Positions 15,316-15,561 of a stretch of 15,561 nucleotides of DNA are shown one piece after another; positions within the stretch are counted from its first letter, which is position 1; each line of letters begins with the position of its first letter. This DNA comes from TMED26 sp002694075 (lineage in GTDB: Bacteria > Pseudomonadota > Alphaproteobacteria > Thalassobaculales > Thalassobaculaceae), in NCBI GenBank assembly GCA_036160575.1, contig JAYYDT010000139.1, forward strand, positions 1 to 15,561. The letters run 5' to 3'. The position numbers were made by a program, and so were the translations under genes. Below the pieces are notes generated by a model. That model did no database searches. It saw only the letters and a program-made list of their open reading frames with translations, and was not told where the DNA came from.

Positions 15316-15375
15316 ATGGAGCCCCGGTGACTGTCGCTTTATCGACGCATGACCAGGCGGTGAGAGGTTGATCGC

Positions 15376-15407
15376 TTGACAGTATCGGGTTTGGCGGGCC
15401 CGATAAA
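15376..15407 (+). promoter_or_regulatory. Candidate promoter and operator for the deacylase gene
   Basis: TTGACA at 15376-15381 is a consensus -35. A perfect 7-bp inverted repeat, TATCGGG (15383-15389) and CCCGATA (15399-15405) with a 9-base centre, starts one base later. The -10 is unclear: hexamers at the usual 17-18 base spacing are poor, and GATAAA (15402-15407) is 20 bases away. The repeat sits where a repressor would block the promoter, and the region is shared with the divergent M19 gene. Confidence 0.45.
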
Positions 15408-15434
15408 GGCGGACATCTCAGAGGAGGCGGGCCC

Positions 15435-15561
15435 ATGGCCGCGGAACAGTCGAAGACGTGTGATCTGATTTTGGTGGGCGGCGACGTGGTCGATGGCACC
15501 GGCGCGCCGCGCCGCCGCGCCGATGTCGCGGTGCGTGACGACCGGATTGTGGCGGTCGGCG
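15435..15561 (+). CDS. N-acyl-D-amino-acid deacylase-type amidohydrolase, N-terminus only (cut by window edge)
   Basis: Only 42 residues are in the window, starting at ATG 15435 behind a strong ribosome site (GAGGAGG, 15421-15427). They include CDLILVGGDVVDGTGAPRRR and then ADVAVRDDRIVAVG, which is the first beta-sandwich strand set typical of D-aminoacylase / N-acyl-D-amino-acid deacylase proteins and, more loosely, of dihydroorotase-like amidohydrolases. The metal-binding and catalytic parts lie beyond the window, so the substrate class is a prediction. The divergent M19-family neighbour supports a role in breakdown of acylated or D-configured amino acids. Confidence 0.75.
   Translation, partial: MAAEQSKTCDLILVGGDVVDGTGAPRRRADVAVRDDRIVAVG

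Overview
The window looks like chromosomal DNA from a high-GC, flagellated alphaproteobacterium, plausibly a Rhodospirillales-type organism. This rests on the strong G/C bias at third codon positions, the FliG N-terminus, and a phenylacetate (paa) cluster controlled by a TetR-type PaaR rather than a GntR-type PaaX. The placement is inferred from protein family resemblance; no database search was possible. I see no tRNA, rRNA, CRISPR array, insertion sequence or other sign of recent mobility.

Layout. (1) 1-345, minus strand: the N-terminal third of the flagellar motor switch gene fliG, cut by the window edge. (2) 537-7453: a compact phenylacetic acid catabolic cluster. On the minus strand, paaI and then paaA-paaB-paaC-paaD-paaE (tightly packed; thioesterase plus phenylacetyl-CoA epoxidase) run leftward. 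On the plus strand, paaG-paaK-paaR (epoxide isomerase, phenylacetate-CoA ligase, TetR repressor) run rightward. Two almost identical 23-bp palindromic sites, GACCG-NN-CGGTC with the same flank, lie in the paaI/paaG divergent region and just upstream of paaA. Both overlap candidate promoters and are very likely PaaR operators. (3) 7581-8879: an exported protein of unknown function with a TPR/Sel1-like segment and six cysteines in the mature part. (4) 8981-11488: an oxalate-CoA ligase-like (AAE3/Pcs60-type) acyl-CoA synthetase followed by a ketopantoate reductase-family dehydrogenase. (5) 11493-12125, minus: a DsbA-fold protein like 2-hydroxychromene-2-carboxylate isomerase. (6) 12305-14320: a PLP-dependent diaminopropionate ammonia-lyase and an alpha/beta hydrolase. 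(7) 14328-15305, minus: a divergent M19 membrane-dipeptidase homologue that has lost several canonical metal ligands. (8) 15435 to the window end: the start of an N-acyl-D-amino-acid deacylase-type amidohydrolase.

How the parts fit. In the paa cluster, PaaK makes phenylacetyl-CoA, PaaABC(E) epoxidises the ring with PaaE supplying electrons, PaaD helps assemble the iron centre, PaaG isomerises the epoxide to the oxepin, and PaaI hydrolyses stalled CoA thioesters. PaaR should keep both arms off until phenylacetyl-CoA builds up. The ring-opening and beta-oxidation genes (paaZ, paaF, paaH, paaJ) are not in the window and must lie elsewhere if the pathway is complete.

The right half is a loose neighbourhood for amide and amino-acid catabolism. 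The diaminopropionate ammonia-lyase, the two amidohydrolase-type enzymes and the oxalate-CoA ligase-like protein together suggest, speculatively, use of an N-acylated diaminopropionate such as N-oxalyl-diaminopropionate. That hypothesis is the most novel reading of the window and also its least certain.
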